DNA from: Streptomyces sp. NBC_01717
GTDB lineage: Bacteria > Actinomycetota > Actinomycetes > Streptomycetales > Streptomycetaceae
Direction of reading: 5' to 3'
Length of the DNA: 64,000 nucleotides
Assembly (NCBI RefSeq): GCF_036248255.1
Contig: NZ_CP109178.1
Span: 3,720,001 to 3,784,000, forward strand
Shown: one piece after another, positions 1-8,488 of the stretch
Layout of the letters: every line of letters starts with the position of its first letter
Numbering within the stretch: the first letter of the stretch is position 1
Notes under the pieces: generated by a model
What the model was told of the DNA's origin: nothing
Seen by the model: only the letters and a program-made list of their open reading frames with translations
Databases searched by the model: none
Program-made: the position numbers and the translations under genes

Positions 1-2
1 TC

Positions 3-530
3 TGGATGGCGCCCGGCACGGAATGCATCAGACCGGTTCTGGCCGACGGCTCCAGCGTGCACGCCGAGCCGCTCGCCACCCGGTACACCGCGCCCCGCAC
101 CGTCGCCCGCTCGACCTGGTTCGGCAGGGGCGTGCTGAAGCTCGCCCGGCCCGGCGAACCCTGGTCGGTCTGGCTGTTCTGGGACCACGGCTGGAGCTTT
201 CGCAACTGGTACGTGAATCTGGAGGAACCGCGAACCCGCTGGGCCGGCGGCGTCGACTCCGAGGATCACTTTCTCGACATCGCCGTGCACCCCGACCGAA
301 GCTGGCGCTGGCTGGACGAGGACGAATTCGCCCAGGCGCAGCGGGTCGGTCTGATGGACCGGGACACCGCGCGGCGGGTACGGGAGGCGGGCCGCGCGGC
401 CGTCGGCGTGATCAACGCCTGGGGCACTCCGTTCCGGGACGGCTGGGAGAACTGGCGGCCCGATCCGCGGTGGCAAGTGCCCGCGCTGCCGGATGACTGG
501 GACCGTACGCCCTCGCATATGCCGTCGTGA
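3..530 (+). CDS. DUF402 (FomD-like) family protein, probably 5'-partial
   Basis: The reading frame is open from the left edge of the window to a TGA at 528-530, with the first ATG at position 6. The protein is rich in Trp and acidic residues (WSVWLFWDHGWSFRNWYVNL, then a D-x-E-D-H-F-L-D-I block, then W-L-D-E-D-E-F and a helical R-R-V-R-E-A-G segment). This is the usual pattern of the DUF402 family, whose characterised relatives (FomD) hydrolyse nucleotide-linked phosphonates or nucleoside diphosphates using carboxylate-bound metal. About 174 residues are visible, close to a full domain, but family members usually have some extra N-terminal sequence, so the true start may lie off the window. 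The substrate cannot be told from sequence. Confidence 0.7.
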   Translation, partial: WMAPGTECIRPVLADGSSVHAEPLATRYTAPRTVARSTWFGRGVLKLARPGEPWSVWLFWDHGWSFRNWYVNLEEPRTRWAGGVDSEDHFLDIAVHPDRSWRWLDEDEFAQAQRVGLMDRDTARRVREAGRAAVGVINAWGTPFRDGWENWRPDPRWQVPALPDDWDRTPSHMPS

Positions 531-900
531 GACCCTTGATGCACCCCAGGGGGGCAAACGTAGGATCGTCCTCCGGAGGGCTGCTCCGCTCCAACCGGCG
601 GGCGCGGCACTGGACCTGACCGCAAGTCATCGCACGAGTGCACGATCTTCATGAGCCGCATCAGTTGCATGAGTCGCAACAACCGGACGAACCACTACGA
701 GGGGGTGGAGATGTGCACGCTGTCCGCCGCCGAAACGGCGGAAACGTTGTCAGCGGCACACCCCGCAGGCATACGGTTTCGGCCCCGCGGAGCTGGGCAT
801 GCGATGGCAGCCGTTGTCATCACCGCTCTCGCCGGGGCACAGTGGCGCCCCACAAGGTGATTGCCTCATACAACCGGCCCGGACGGACGGAACCCCACGC
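531..900. other. intergenic region upstream of the SpoIIE phosphatase
   Basis: About 370 bases without a convincing gene. An in-frame ATG at 799 could extend the following phosphatase gene upstream, but only about two thirds of the third codon positions between 799 and 900 are G or C, well below the neighbouring coding DNA, so I treat this stretch as leader. A 49-codon ORF from 711 (MCTLSAAETAETLSAAHPAG...) has a strong purine-rich ribosome site (gggggtggag) and might be a small leader peptide. I do not recognise it. Confidence 0.4.
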
Positions 901-2895
901 GTGACGGAGCATCCCACCTCCCACGAAGGCCGGCAGCCTCTCGCCGCCCGGTCGCAGGAACGCGCCCGGCCGCGGCAGCAGGACGCCGCGCCTGCAGCCA
1001 CCCCTGCCACCGCAGCGATTCCCGGCCCTGCCGCGGCGTCGGGCCCGAAGCCGGCCACGCCCCCGGGCACCGGCTCGAATCCCACGGCGATTCCCGGCCC
1101 CGCAACGGCACCGACTCCCGCCGTCGCGCCGAGCGCCGCGGCGGCGGCGGGACCGGACCCGCAGACGGTGGCCCGCCGCGAAGGCGACCGGCTGCGCTTC
1201 GTGGGCGCCGCGACCCGCCGGATCGCCCGCGGCATAGATCTGGACGAGATCGTCCTCGGCCTGTGCCGGGCCAGCGTGCCGACGTTCTCCGACGCCATAC
1301 TCGTCTACCTCCGCGATCCACTCCCGGTCGGCGACGAGCGCCCGGCCACCCCGTTCGTCCTGCGGCTGCGCCGGTCCGACCGGCTGCGTTTAAACGATGA
1401 GGAGACCGAGACCTCCCCGGAGACCGAGCGGCTGCGCGCGCCCGCCATCGACCCGCATGCCGACCTGACGCCCGCGGCCGAACTCTGCGAGGTGCAGGCG
1501 GGCGGTGCGCTCGCCGAGGTGCTGCGCGGCGTACGGCCCGTCTTCGGGGACTCCGCGGCGGCCCGCGTCGCCCTGCCCGAACTGCTCGGCGCCGGGCGCA
1601 CCGTCCCCTCCGGCCACCGGGTGATACTCGCCCCGCTGCGCGGCCGCCGGCGGGTGATCGGTGCCGCCGTCTTCCTGCGCGGGACCGAGCGGCCGCCGTT
1701 CGAGGCCAACGACCTGCTGGTCGCCGCCCAGCTGGCCACGCACACCGCGCTCGGCATCGACAAGGCCGTGCTGTACGGACGCGAGGCGTACATCGCCGAT
1801 GAGCTGCAGCGCACCATGCTGCCCGACTCGCTGCCGCAGCCCACCGGCGTCCGGCTCGCCTCCCGCTACCTCCCGGCCGCCGAGACGGCCCGGGTCGGCG
1901 GTGACTGGTACGACGCCATCCCGCTGCCCGGCAGCAGGGTCGCGCTGGTCGTCGGGGACGTCATGGGCCACTCCATGACCTCCGCGGCGATCATGGGCCA
2001 GCTGCGCACCACCGCGCAGACCCTCGCCGGGCTCGACCTGCCACCGCAGGAGGTGCTGCACCACCTGGACGAGCAGGCGCAGCGGCTCGGCAGCGACCGG
2101 ATGGCCACCTGCCTGTACGCGGTGTACGACCCGGTCGCGCACCGGATCACCATCGCCAACGCCGGGCACCCGCCGCCCGTGCTGCTCCATCTGGGCGGCC
2201 GCGCCGAGGTGCTGCGGGTGCCGCCCGGCGCCCCGATCGGCGTCGGCGGGGTGGACTTCGAGGCCGTCGAGCTGGATGCGCCCGCGGGCGCCACGCTGCT
2301 GCTGTACACCGACGGTCTGGTGGAGTCCCGGCTGCGGGACGTCTGGACCGGTATCGAGCAGCTGCGTGAGCGGCTCGCCGCCACCGCCCAGCTCACCGGA
2401 CCGGATCACTCGCCGCCGCTGGAGGCGCTCTGCGACGACGTGCTCGACATGCTCGGCCCGGGCGACCGGGACGACGACATCGCGCTGCTCGCCGCCCGGT
2501 TCGACGGGATCGCGCCGAGCGATGTCGCGTACTGGTTCCTGGAGCCGGAGGACTCCGCCCCCGGACGGGCCCGGCGGCTGGCCCGCAGGGCGCTCAGCAG
2601 GTGGGGCCTCGACGAGCTCTCGGACTCGGTGGAACTGCTGGTCAGCGAGGTGGTGACCAATGCGGTGCGGTACGCGGAGCGACCGGTGACGCTGCGGTTG
2701 CTGCGGACCGACATCCTGCGCTGCGAGGTCGGCGACGACGCCCCGCAGCTGCCCCGGCAGCGCCGGGCCCGCGACATGGACGAAGGCGGCCGCGGCCTCT
2801 TCCTGGTGAACCGGCTGGCCCGCCGGTGGGGTGCGACCCGGCTGTCGACCGGCAAGGTCGTCTGGTTCGAGATGCCTACCCGCGGCCAGCAATAG
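901..2895 (+). CDS. SpoIIE-type PP2C phosphatase with GAF domain and C-terminal HATPase
   Basis: Cytoplasmic regulator of the RsbU/SpoIIE class, which dephosphorylates anti-anti-sigma factors, fused to an RsbW-like serine kinase domain. After a Pro/Ala-rich disordered N-terminus (about 95 residues) comes a GAF-like sensor (about 100-290). The PP2C domain (about 300-520) has its metal-binding signatures intact: VGGDWYDAIPLPG, VVGDVMGHS, NAGHPPPVL and DRDDDIALLAARF. The C-terminal ATPase domain carries the N box (ELLVSEVVTNAVRYA) and G box (DEGGRGLFLVNRLARRWG). I chose the GTG at 901 because codon bias collapses upstream; an in-frame ATG exists at 799. The combination of phosphatase and kinase in one chain is common in Streptomyces partner-switching networks. 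Its sigma-factor partner is not in this window. Confidence 0.85.
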   Translation: MTEHPTSHEGRQPLAARSQERARPRQQDAAPAATPATAAIPGPAAASGPKPATPPGTGSNPTAIPGPATAPTPAVAPSAAAAAGPDPQTVARREGDRLRFVGAATRRIARGIDLDEIVLGLCRASVPTFSDAILVYLRDPLPVGDERPATPFVLRLRRSDRLRLNDEETETSPETERLRAPAIDPHADLTPAAELCEVQAGGALAEVLRGVRPVFGDSAAARVALPELLGAGRTVPSGHRVILAPLRGRRRVIGAAVFLRGTERPPFEANDLLVAAQLATHTALGIDKAVLYGREAYIADELQRTMLPDSLPQPTGVRLASRYLPAAETARVGGDWYDAIPLPGSRVALVVGDVMGHSMTSAAIMGQLRTTAQTLAGLDLPPQEVLHHLDEQAQRLGSDRMATCLYAVYDPVAHRITIANAGHPPPVLLHLGGRAEVLRVPPGAPIGVGGVDFEAVELDAPAGATLLLYTDGLVESRLRDVWTGIEQLRERLAATAQLTGPDHSPPLEALCDDVLDMLGPGDRDDDIALLAARFDGIAPSDVAYWFLEPEDSAPGRARRLARRALSRWGLDELSDSVELLVSEVVTNAVRYAERPVTLRLLRTDILRCEVGDDAPQLPRQRRARDMDEGGRGLFLVNRLARRWGATRLSTGKVVWFEMPTRGQQ

Positions 2896-3028
2896 AACAC
2901 GGAAGAAATAACCCAAGTCTGGACAAGGTCTACATGTTGCCGACCTCTCGTCGTCGGAGTTGACTCGGTCGTGCCCGGGCGCCGCCTGGACGACCTGACC
3001 GACACCCCGCACCGACGGGAGGACGCTC

Positions 3029-4492
3029 GTGACCGAGGAAACGAAGAACGCTCCTTACACCACGAACAATGCCGGGATCCCGGTGGAGAGCGACGAACAT
3101 TCGCTCACCGTCGGATCCGACGGCCCGATCCTGCTCCAGGACCACTACCTCATCGAGAAGATGGCCCAGTTCAACCGTGAACGGGTCCCCGAGCGAGTGG
3201 TCCACGCCAAGGGCTCCGGTGCCTACGGCATTTTCAAGGTGACCAACGACGTCAGCCAGTTCACCAAGGCCGACCTCTTCCAACCGGGCAAGCAGACCGC
3301 CATGCTCGCCCGCTTCTCCACGGTCGCCGGCGAACAGGGCTCCCCCGACACCTGGCGCGACCCCCGCGGTTTCGCGCTGAAGTTCTACACCGAGCACGGC
3401 AACTACGACATGGTCGGCAACAACACGCCGATCTTCTTCGTACGGGACCCGATGAAGTTCCAGGACTTCATCCGCTCGCAGAAGCGCCGCCCGGACAGCG
3501 CGGTGCGCGACCACGACATGCAGTGGGACTTCTGGACCCTCTCTCCCGAGTCCGCCCACATGGTCACCTGGCTGATGGGCGACCGCGGCATCCCGAAGAC
3601 GTACCGCAACATGAACGGCTACAGCTCGCACACCTATATGTGGGTGAACGCGGGCGGCGAGAGGTTCTGGGTCAAGTACCGCTTCAAGACCGACCAGGGC
3701 ATCGACTTCTACCCTCAGGCCGAGGCCGACGAGATGGCCGGCATCGACGGCGACGTCCACCGCCGTGACCTCTTCGAGTCGATCAAGCGGGGTGACCACC
3801 CGAGCTGGACGCTGTACGTCCAGATCATGCCGTTCGACGACGCGCCGGACTACCGGTTCAATCCGTTCGACCTCACGAAGGTGTGGCCGCACGGCGACTA
3901 CCCGGAGATCGAAGTCGGCCGGATGACGCTGAACGAGAATCCCGAGGACTTCTTCGTCCACATCGAGCAGGCGTCCTTCGAGCCGTCGAACCTGGTGCCC
4001 GGTATCGGTCCGTCGCCCGACAAGATGCTGCTCGGCAGGCTCTTCTCGTATCCGGACACCCACCGGTACCGGATCGGCCCGAACTACGCGCAGCTGCCGC
4101 CGAACCGCCCACGGTTCGGCCGGAACTCGTACGCGAAGGACGGCCCGATGCGGTACGAGCCGACGCGCACGGGGGCGGTCTACGCGCCGAACTCGTACGG
4201 CGGACCGGCCGCGGACACCGAACGCTTCGGCGACCCGGCGGGCTGGGCCACGGCGGGCGAGATGGTCCACGAGGCGTACAAGCTGCACCGCGAGGACGAC
4301 GACTGGGGCCAGGCGGGCACGATGGTCCGCAAGGTGCTCGACGACGCGGCGCGCGACCGGCTCGTGTCGAACATTTCCGGCCATCTCCTGGACGGCGTGA
4401 GCCGCCCGGTCCTGGAGCGGGCGCTGCAGTACTGGCGCAACGTCGACAAGGACCTCGGCGACCGGATCGCCAAGGAGGTCAACGGCGGCTGA
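3029..4492 (+). CDS. monofunctional heme catalase
   Basis: Disproportionates hydrogen peroxide to water and oxygen in the cytoplasm. The 487-residue product is a small-subunit (clade 3-like) catalase. The distal catalytic His59 lies in [16 protein letters not shown], the partner Asn132 in [10 protein letters not shown], and the proximal heme-ligand Tyr341 in [14 protein letters not shown]. Length and motif order are normal for the family. The start is the GTG at 3029, with the ribosome site GGGAGG 8 bases upstream. It stands alone between a SpoIIE gene and a strong bidirectional terminator, and no Fur/CatR-type regulator is adjacent. Streptomyces have several catalases, so I do not assign katA/catA/catB by name. 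Confidence 0.95.
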   Translation: MTEETKNAPYTTNNAGIPVESDEHSLTVGSDGPILLQDHYLIEKMAQFNRERVPERVVHAKGSGAYGIFKVTNDVSQFTKADLFQPGKQTAMLARFSTVAGEQGSPDTWRDPRGFALKFYTEHGNYDMVGNNTPIFFVRDPMKFQDFIRSQKRRPDSAVRDHDMQWDFWTLSPESAHMVTWLMGDRGIPKTYRNMNGYSSHTYMWVNAGGERFWVKYRFKTDQGIDFYPQAEADEMAGIDGDVHRRDLFESIKRGDHPSWTLYVQIMPFDDAPDYRFNPFDLTKVWPHGDYPEIEVGRMTLNENPEDFFVHIEQASFEPSNLVPGIGPSPDKMLLGRLFSYPDTHRYRIGPNYAQLPPNRPRFGRNSYAKDGPMRYEPTRTGAVYAPNSYGGPAADTERFGDPAGWATAGEMVHEAYKLHREDDDWGQAGTMVRKVLDDAARDRLVSNISGHLLDGVSRPVLERALQYWRNVDKDLGDRIAKEVNGG

Positions 4493-4514
4493 CACCGTCC
4501 GTACGCGGAATCAT

Positions 4515-4553
4515 GGGAGAGGGGCGGTGCCGGTCCGGCACCGCCCCTCTCCC
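4515..4553. terminator. bidirectional hairpin terminator
   Basis: Perfect 18-bp inverted repeat with a 3-nt loop (arms gggagaggggcggtgccg / cggcaccgcccctctccc), midway between the convergent catalase and penicillin-binding protein genes. Confidence 0.85.
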
Positions 4554-4578
4554 GTGCGTTCACCGCTCTGTCATGCGT

Positions 4579-6801
4579 TCACTGATTGAGCGGGTTGTTG
4601 TGTCCGGGCCGCCCGGAGTTCGCTCCGCCGCCCGGCAGGACGGGGGACTCGCTCGGCAGGACGGGGGACTCGCTCGGCGGCTCGATGGGCGACTGACTGG
4701 CCGAATCGCTGGGCGTCTCGATCGGGCTCTGCGAAGGCGGGTCCGACGACTCGGACGGCGACGGGTCGGGGCTCTCCGACGTCGAGGGGCTCGTCGACGG
4801 GCTGGCCGGCACGGTGACCTCACCGCGCTCGACGTCCTGAAGATCGAACTGGGCACTGGAGCCGCCGCCCAGCGCGCCGAGGGTGTAGTCCGCCCAGATC
4901 TGCGCCGGGAAGCCGCCACCGTTGGCCCGGCCGGAGTTCGCGGTACCGGTCAGACTGACCTGGCCGCCGCCTTCCTTGGGGGATTCACCGAAGAGCGCCA
5001 CGACTGTGGTGAGCTCCGGGGTGTAGCCCGCGAACAGGGCTGACTTGTTGTTCTCCGAGGTGCCCGTCTTGCCCGCCGCCTCGTAGGCCGAGGTGTTGGC
5101 CGCCTGGCCGGAGCCGCTGTCCACGACGCCCCTCAGGACGGAGGTCACGGTGTCGGCGGACTTGCGGCTGATCACCTGATTCCCGATGCCCTCGACCGGG
5201 TCGACCGTGCGGTCCCGGTGCTTGGCGGACTTCACGATGAACGGGGTGACCTTCCGGCCGTGGTTGTCGAGCGTGGCGTACGCGCCCGCCATGTCCCAGG
5301 TCGAGGCGTTCATCGTGCCCAGTGTGATGGCGGGGCGCTCGGGGAAGTTCTGGTCCGGTACGCCGAGCGCCAGCGCGGTCTTCTTCACCGCGGGCGGGCC
5401 GACGTCGACCACCATCTGCGCGAAGACCGAGTTGATCGACTTGTTCATCGCGCTCTGCACGGTGACGTTGCCGTAGCTCTGATTGTCCTCGTTCTCGGGG
5501 GCGAACGGGGTGTCGCTGCCCACGACGGGCCGCTTGCTGGTGCCGTCGTAGCGGGTGTTGACGCCGATCAGATCGCCGTCCTGGGTTTTCGCCTCGTTCT
5601 CCAGCGCGGAGGCGAGCACCAGCGGCTTGAAGGTGGAGGCGGGCTGGTAGTCCCGGCGCGTGGCGTTGGAGATGTAGTGCTTGACGTAGTCCACCCCGCC
5701 GTAGAGTGCGACGACCGCGCCGGTCTTCGGGTCGACAGAGGTGGCACCCGCCTGGACGGTCGCGTCGACCTTGTTGTCCTTGCGGTCCAGCTTGGACTCC
5801 AGCTGGCGGTCGACCGACGCCTCCAGCTGCTTCTGCCGCTTCTTGTCGATGTTCAGGGTGAAGGTCCAGCCGCCGGCCTCCCGCATCTCCCCCGTGACGC
5901 CCTGCTTGTCCAGCTCCTTGTTGGCGGCCTCGACGAGGTAACCGGTCTGGCCCTCCATGCCGGGTGCGGGCTTGGGCTTGTCCGGGACGGGGAACTTCAG
6001 GGTGTCGCGCTGGGCCTTGTCGAGCCAGTGCATCTCGACCATGTTGTCGAGCGTGTAGCCCCAGCGCTCCTTGACGAGCCTCCGGCCGGTGGGCGTCGCG
6101 ACTGCCCAGTCGTACTGGCTGGGGGCCTGGAGCAGCGCGGCCAGATAGGCACCCTGGGAAACGTTGAGGTCCTTGGCGTCGATCCCGTAGTAGGCCTGCG
6201 CCGCGGCCTGGATCCCGCTCGCGCCGCGTCCGTAGTACGCGGTGTTGATGTACCCGGCGAGGATGTAGTTCTTGTCCTTCTTCTGGTCGACCTTGAGCGA
6301 GATCACCAGCTCTTTGAGCTTGCGGCTGACCGTCGGGTCCTGCGTCAGGTAGTAGTTCTTCACGTACTGCTGGGTGATGGTCGAGCCACCCTGCTTGCCC
6401 TTGCCGGAGAGCGTGTTGAAGATGCCGCGCGCGGTGCCCTTCAGGTCGACGCCCTTGTCCTTGTAGAACGTCTTGTTCTCGGCGGCGACGAAGGTGTGCT
6501 GCACCTCCTTGGGGACCTCGGCGAGGTCCACGATCTGGCGGTTGACCCCGTCACTCCCGGTCCGGGTCAGCACTGTGCCGTCGCTGTACTGGTAGACGTT
6601 GCTCTGCCGCTCGGCCAGGATGTTGGCCTTGGGTATGTCCACGTACAGGTAGAGCGCCACGAAGGCGCCCATGATCAGCAGGCAGAACCCGAAGAACGTG
6701 CCCAGCATCTTCCGCCAGGTGAAGAGTCTGCGTATGCCGCCGCTCTTCGCGGCCCGCCGCGCTCCGCGCTGCTGGGCTCGTCGCGCATCCGCTCGACCCA
6801 T
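4579..6801 (-). CDS. class A penicillin-binding protein (glycosyltransferase 51 / transpeptidase)
   Basis: Bifunctional peptidoglycan synthase that polymerises lipid II and cross-links stem peptides at the outer face of the membrane. A basic cytoplasmic tail precedes a single membrane anchor (about residues 33-55). The glycosyltransferase domain shows the catalytic Glu108 region (AAENKTFY) and GGSTITQQYVKNY. The transpeptidase domain has S389-T-F-K392 (PASTFKPLV), a SIN triad (NKSINSVF) and the KTGTS motif (AAGKTGTSENNKS). The last 90 residues are a Ser/Pro/Glu/Asp-rich tail typical of actinobacterial PBP1-like proteins and probably surface-exposed. Normal length at 740 residues. The ATG at 6801 has gggag upstream. 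It is divergent from the SPFH operon and convergent with catalase. Confidence 0.95.
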   Translation of the reverse strand: MGRADARRAQQRGARRAAKSGGIRRLFTWRKMLGTFFGFCLLIMGAFVALYLYVDIPKANILAERQSNVYQYSDGTVLTRTGSDGVNRQIVDLAEVPKEVQHTFVAAENKTFYKDKGVDLKGTARGIFNTLSGKGKQGGSTITQQYVKNYYLTQDPTVSRKLKELVISLKVDQKKDKNYILAGYINTAYYGRGASGIQAAAQAYYGIDAKDLNVSQGAYLAALLQAPSQYDWAVATPTGRRLVKERWGYTLDNMVEMHWLDKAQRDTLKFPVPDKPKPAPGMEGQTGYLVEAANKELDKQGVTGEMREAGGWTFTLNIDKKRQKQLEASVDRQLESKLDRKDNKVDATVQAGATSVDPKTGAVVALYGGVDYVKHYISNATRRDYQPASTFKPLVLASALENEAKTQDGDLIGVNTRYDGTSKRPVVGSDTPFAPENEDNQSYGNVTVQSAMNKSINSVFAQMVVDVGPPAVKKTALALGVPDQNFPERPAITLGTMNASTWDMAGAYATLDNHGRKVTPFIVKSAKHRDRTVDPVEGIGNQVISRKSADTVTSVLRGVVDSGSGQAANTSAYEAAGKTGTSENNKSALFAGYTPELTTVVALFGESPKEGGGQVSLTGTANSGRANGGGFPAQIWADYTLGALGGGSSAQFDLQDVERGEVTVPASPSTSPSTSESPDPSPSESSDPPSQSPIETPSDSASQSPIEPPSESPVLPSESPVLPGGGANSGRPGHNNPLNQ

Positions 6802-6974
6802 CGCTGTATCGCTCCCGTTTCTCTGCTCGCCTGATCCGCTCAGCCCAGACAGCTAACACTGTCGGCAAGGACAAAATGCAAGCGATCCGGTCTTTTCCGG
6901 ACGTGACAATCAGCACCCGTTCCTTAAGGAACCGACTCCCGGGAGGTGCACATGGTTGCGAATTCGCTTAATGT

Positions 6975-7017
6975 GCAATCACATTGCTAGCAACGCGCTA
7001 GACACACAAACAGGGGG
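6975..7017. promoter_or_regulatory. nested palindromes and ribosome site ahead of the SPFH-RHH operon
   Basis: Overlapping dyads lie just upstream of the SPFH gene: GCAAT-cac-ATTGC (6975-6987), TTGCTAGCAA (6984-6993) and CTAGC-aacgc-GCTAG (6987-7001), followed by a strong AGGGGG ribosome site. The arrangement looks like an operator over a promoter. The binding protein is unknown; the RHH protein encoded by the second gene of the operon is an obvious candidate for autoregulation. Confidence 0.45.
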
Positions 7018-7021
7018 AATC

Positions 7022-7969
7022 ATGACCGACCAACCGATAGCGGCGCAGACCGACGGCACTCCGGAGATGCCGGCGCCGCAGGTCCGGGAGACCACGGCCC
7101 ACTCCATCCCCGGCGGCTTCGGCCTGCTCCTGACCGTCCTCGGCGTGTTCCTCGGCGTCGGCCTGGCGATCATCGGTGGCGCCCTGGGCGCCAACGGACA
7201 CAACGGGGTGGGGATCCCTCTCCTCGTCGTCGGGGTGCTCCTCGCCGTCGCCTCGCTCTTCTGCATGAGCGGCGTCAAGATGGTGGCGCCCGGCGAGGCC
7301 CGCGTCATCCAGCTCTTCGGCCGGTACGTCGGAACGATCCGCGCCGACGGACTGCGCTGGATCAACCCGCTGACCAGCAGCCGCAAGATCTCCACCCGGG
7401 TCCGCAACCACGAGACCGCGGTCCTCAAGGTCAACGACGCCTACGGCAACCCGATCGAGCTCGCCGCGATCGTCGTCTGGAAGGTCGAGGACACCGCGCA
7501 GGCGCTCTTCGAGGTCGACGACTTCCGGAAGTTCGTCGCCACGCAGACCGAGGCGGCCGTCCGCCACATCGCGATCGAGTACCCGTACGACGCCCACGAC
7601 GAGGGCGGCCTGTCACTGCGCGGCAACGCGGACGAGATCACCGAGAAGCTGGGCGCCGAACTCACCGCCCGGGTGCAGGCCGCCGGCGTACGCATCATCG
7701 AGTCCCGCTTCAGCCACCTCGCGTACGCCCCCGAGATCGCCTCCGCGATGCTCCAGCGCCAGCAGGCGGGTGCGGTGGTCGCGGCCCGCCAGCAGATCGT
7801 CGAGGGCGCGGTCGGCATGGTCGAGATGGCGCTGACCCGGATCGCGGAACAGGACATCGTCGAGCTCGACTCCGAACGCAAGGCGGCGATGGTCAGCAAC
7901 CTGATGGTGGTGCTGTGCGGTGACCGCGCGGCGCAACCCGTCCTGAACACGGGCACGCTCTACCAGTGA
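7022..7969 (+). CDS. SPFH/Band 7 (stomatin/flotillin-like) membrane protein
   Basis: A 315-residue protein with a short polar N-terminus, two adjacent hydrophobic segments ([20 protein letters not shown] and [19 protein letters not shown]) and then the SPFH domain beginning at [21 protein letters not shown], with the [20 protein letters not shown] core. Such proteins oligomerise at the membrane and organise microdomains or partner proteases. The C-terminal region is Ala/Gln/Glu-rich helical. The ATG at 7022 follows AGGGGG. An in-frame ATG at 6956 is inside the operator-like region and is unlikely to be used. The stop overlaps the next start (GTGA), so the two genes are translationally coupled. 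Confidence 0.9.
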   Translation: MTDQPIAAQTDGTPEMPAPQVRETTAHSIPGGFGLLLTVLGVFLGVGLAIIGGALGANGHNGVGIPLLVVGVLLAVASLFCMSGVKMVAPGEARVIQLFGRYVGTIRADGLRWINPLTSSRKISTRVRNHETAVLKVNDAYGNPIELAAIVVWKVEDTAQALFEVDDFRKFVATQTEAAVRHIAIEYPYDAHDEGGLSLRGNADEITEKLGAELTARVQAAGVRIIESRFSHLAYAPEIASAMLQRQQAGAVVAARQQIVEGAVGMVEMALTRIAEQDIVELDSERKAAMVSNLMVVLCGDRAAQPVLNTGTLYQ

Positions 7970-8181
7970 CGGAAGAAACCCCGAAGCGCAAGCAGATGCT
8001 GCTGCGGCTGGACCCCGCGGTGCACGACGCGCTGGCCCGCTGGGCGTCGGACGAGCTGCGCAGCGCGAACGCCCAGATCGAGTTCCTGCTGCGCAGAGCA
8101 CTGGCAGAGGCGGGCCGCCTGCCGACGGCAGCATCCCCCATCCCTCGCCGGGGCCGTCCCCCCAAGCCCCCGGTGGAGTAG
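7966..8181 (+). CDS. Arc/RHH-type small DNA-binding protein
   Basis: The 71-residue protein has the ribbon-helix-helix pattern: a beta strand KQMLLRLDPAVHDALARWA followed by two helices (SDELRSANAQIEFLLRRALAEAG) and a basic Pro-rich tail ending PRRGRPPKPP, an AT-hook-like motif. It starts at a GTG overlapping the SPFH stop by 4 bases. RHH proteins usually act as dimeric repressors or antitoxins. No toxin gene follows, and coupling to an SPFH gene suggests it reports on or autoregulates that operon (inference). Confidence 0.8.
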   Translation: MTEETPKRKQMLLRLDPAVHDALARWASDELRSANAQIEFLLRRALAEAGRLPTAASPIPRRGRPPKPPVE

Positions 8182-8224
8182 GGGCGGAAGAGCGGGAGCG
8201 GTCGCCGGGCGACTGCCCCGCAGC

Positions 8225-8256
8225 GCCGGACGGGCTGGAAGATCAGCCCGCCCGGC
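8225..8256 (+). terminator. hairpin terminator after the SPFH-RHH operon
   Basis: A 13-bp stem with one G-T pair (gccggacgggctg / cagcccgcccggc) and a 6-nt loop, 44 bases after the RHH stop codon. Confidence 0.7.
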
Positions 8257-8419
8257 GATCGCGGACACGCAGCCGCCGTGTCCGGCGGACGCCGCTGGGG
8301 AAACCTGATCCGGCCGTGCCGGACGCACTCCGGCAGGTGTTCCCGGGAACGGAGGGAGACGAGGGGAACCGGGCCACCGGAGCCCCGGCTGCGGGTTGTT
8401 CCGCCTCCGGATGCCTCTC

Positions 8420-8478
8420 GTTCACGACGGGTACCGCCCCCACGCCTACGTTCACGTGTGAAAGCTATGCAATTCACG
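8420..8478 (+). promoter_or_regulatory. candidate PHO box region for the alkaline phosphatase gene
   Basis: GTTCACG occurs at 8420-8426 and 8450-8456, with ATTCACG at 8472-8478. The last two are 22 bases apart, two turns of the 11-bp PhoP repeat unit, and a weaker unit (GTACCGC) starts 11 bases after the first. Streptomyces PhoP binds direct repeats of GTTCACC-like 11-mers. Position directly upstream of a secreted phosphatase fits phosphate control. The fit to consensus is only moderate. Confidence 0.45.
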
Positions 8479-8488
8479 AGGAGCTGTT

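Larger units (their letters stand above)
8182..8488. other. intergenic region between RHH gene and alkaline phosphatase
   Basis: About 307 bases with no gene. It contains a terminator hairpin near its left end and the control region of the alkaline phosphatase gene at its right end, both listed separately. I see nothing else in it. Confidence 0.6.

Noticed and set aside
711..860. Small ORF with a strong ribosome site upstream of the SpoIIE gene
   Set aside because: Only 49 codons, unrecognised, and in the expected leader, so it is mentioned in the gap entry but not listed as a gene.
1390..4495. Long minus-strand frames opposite the SpoIIE and catalase genes
   Set aside because: Antisense shadows of genes with complete family motifs on the plus strand.
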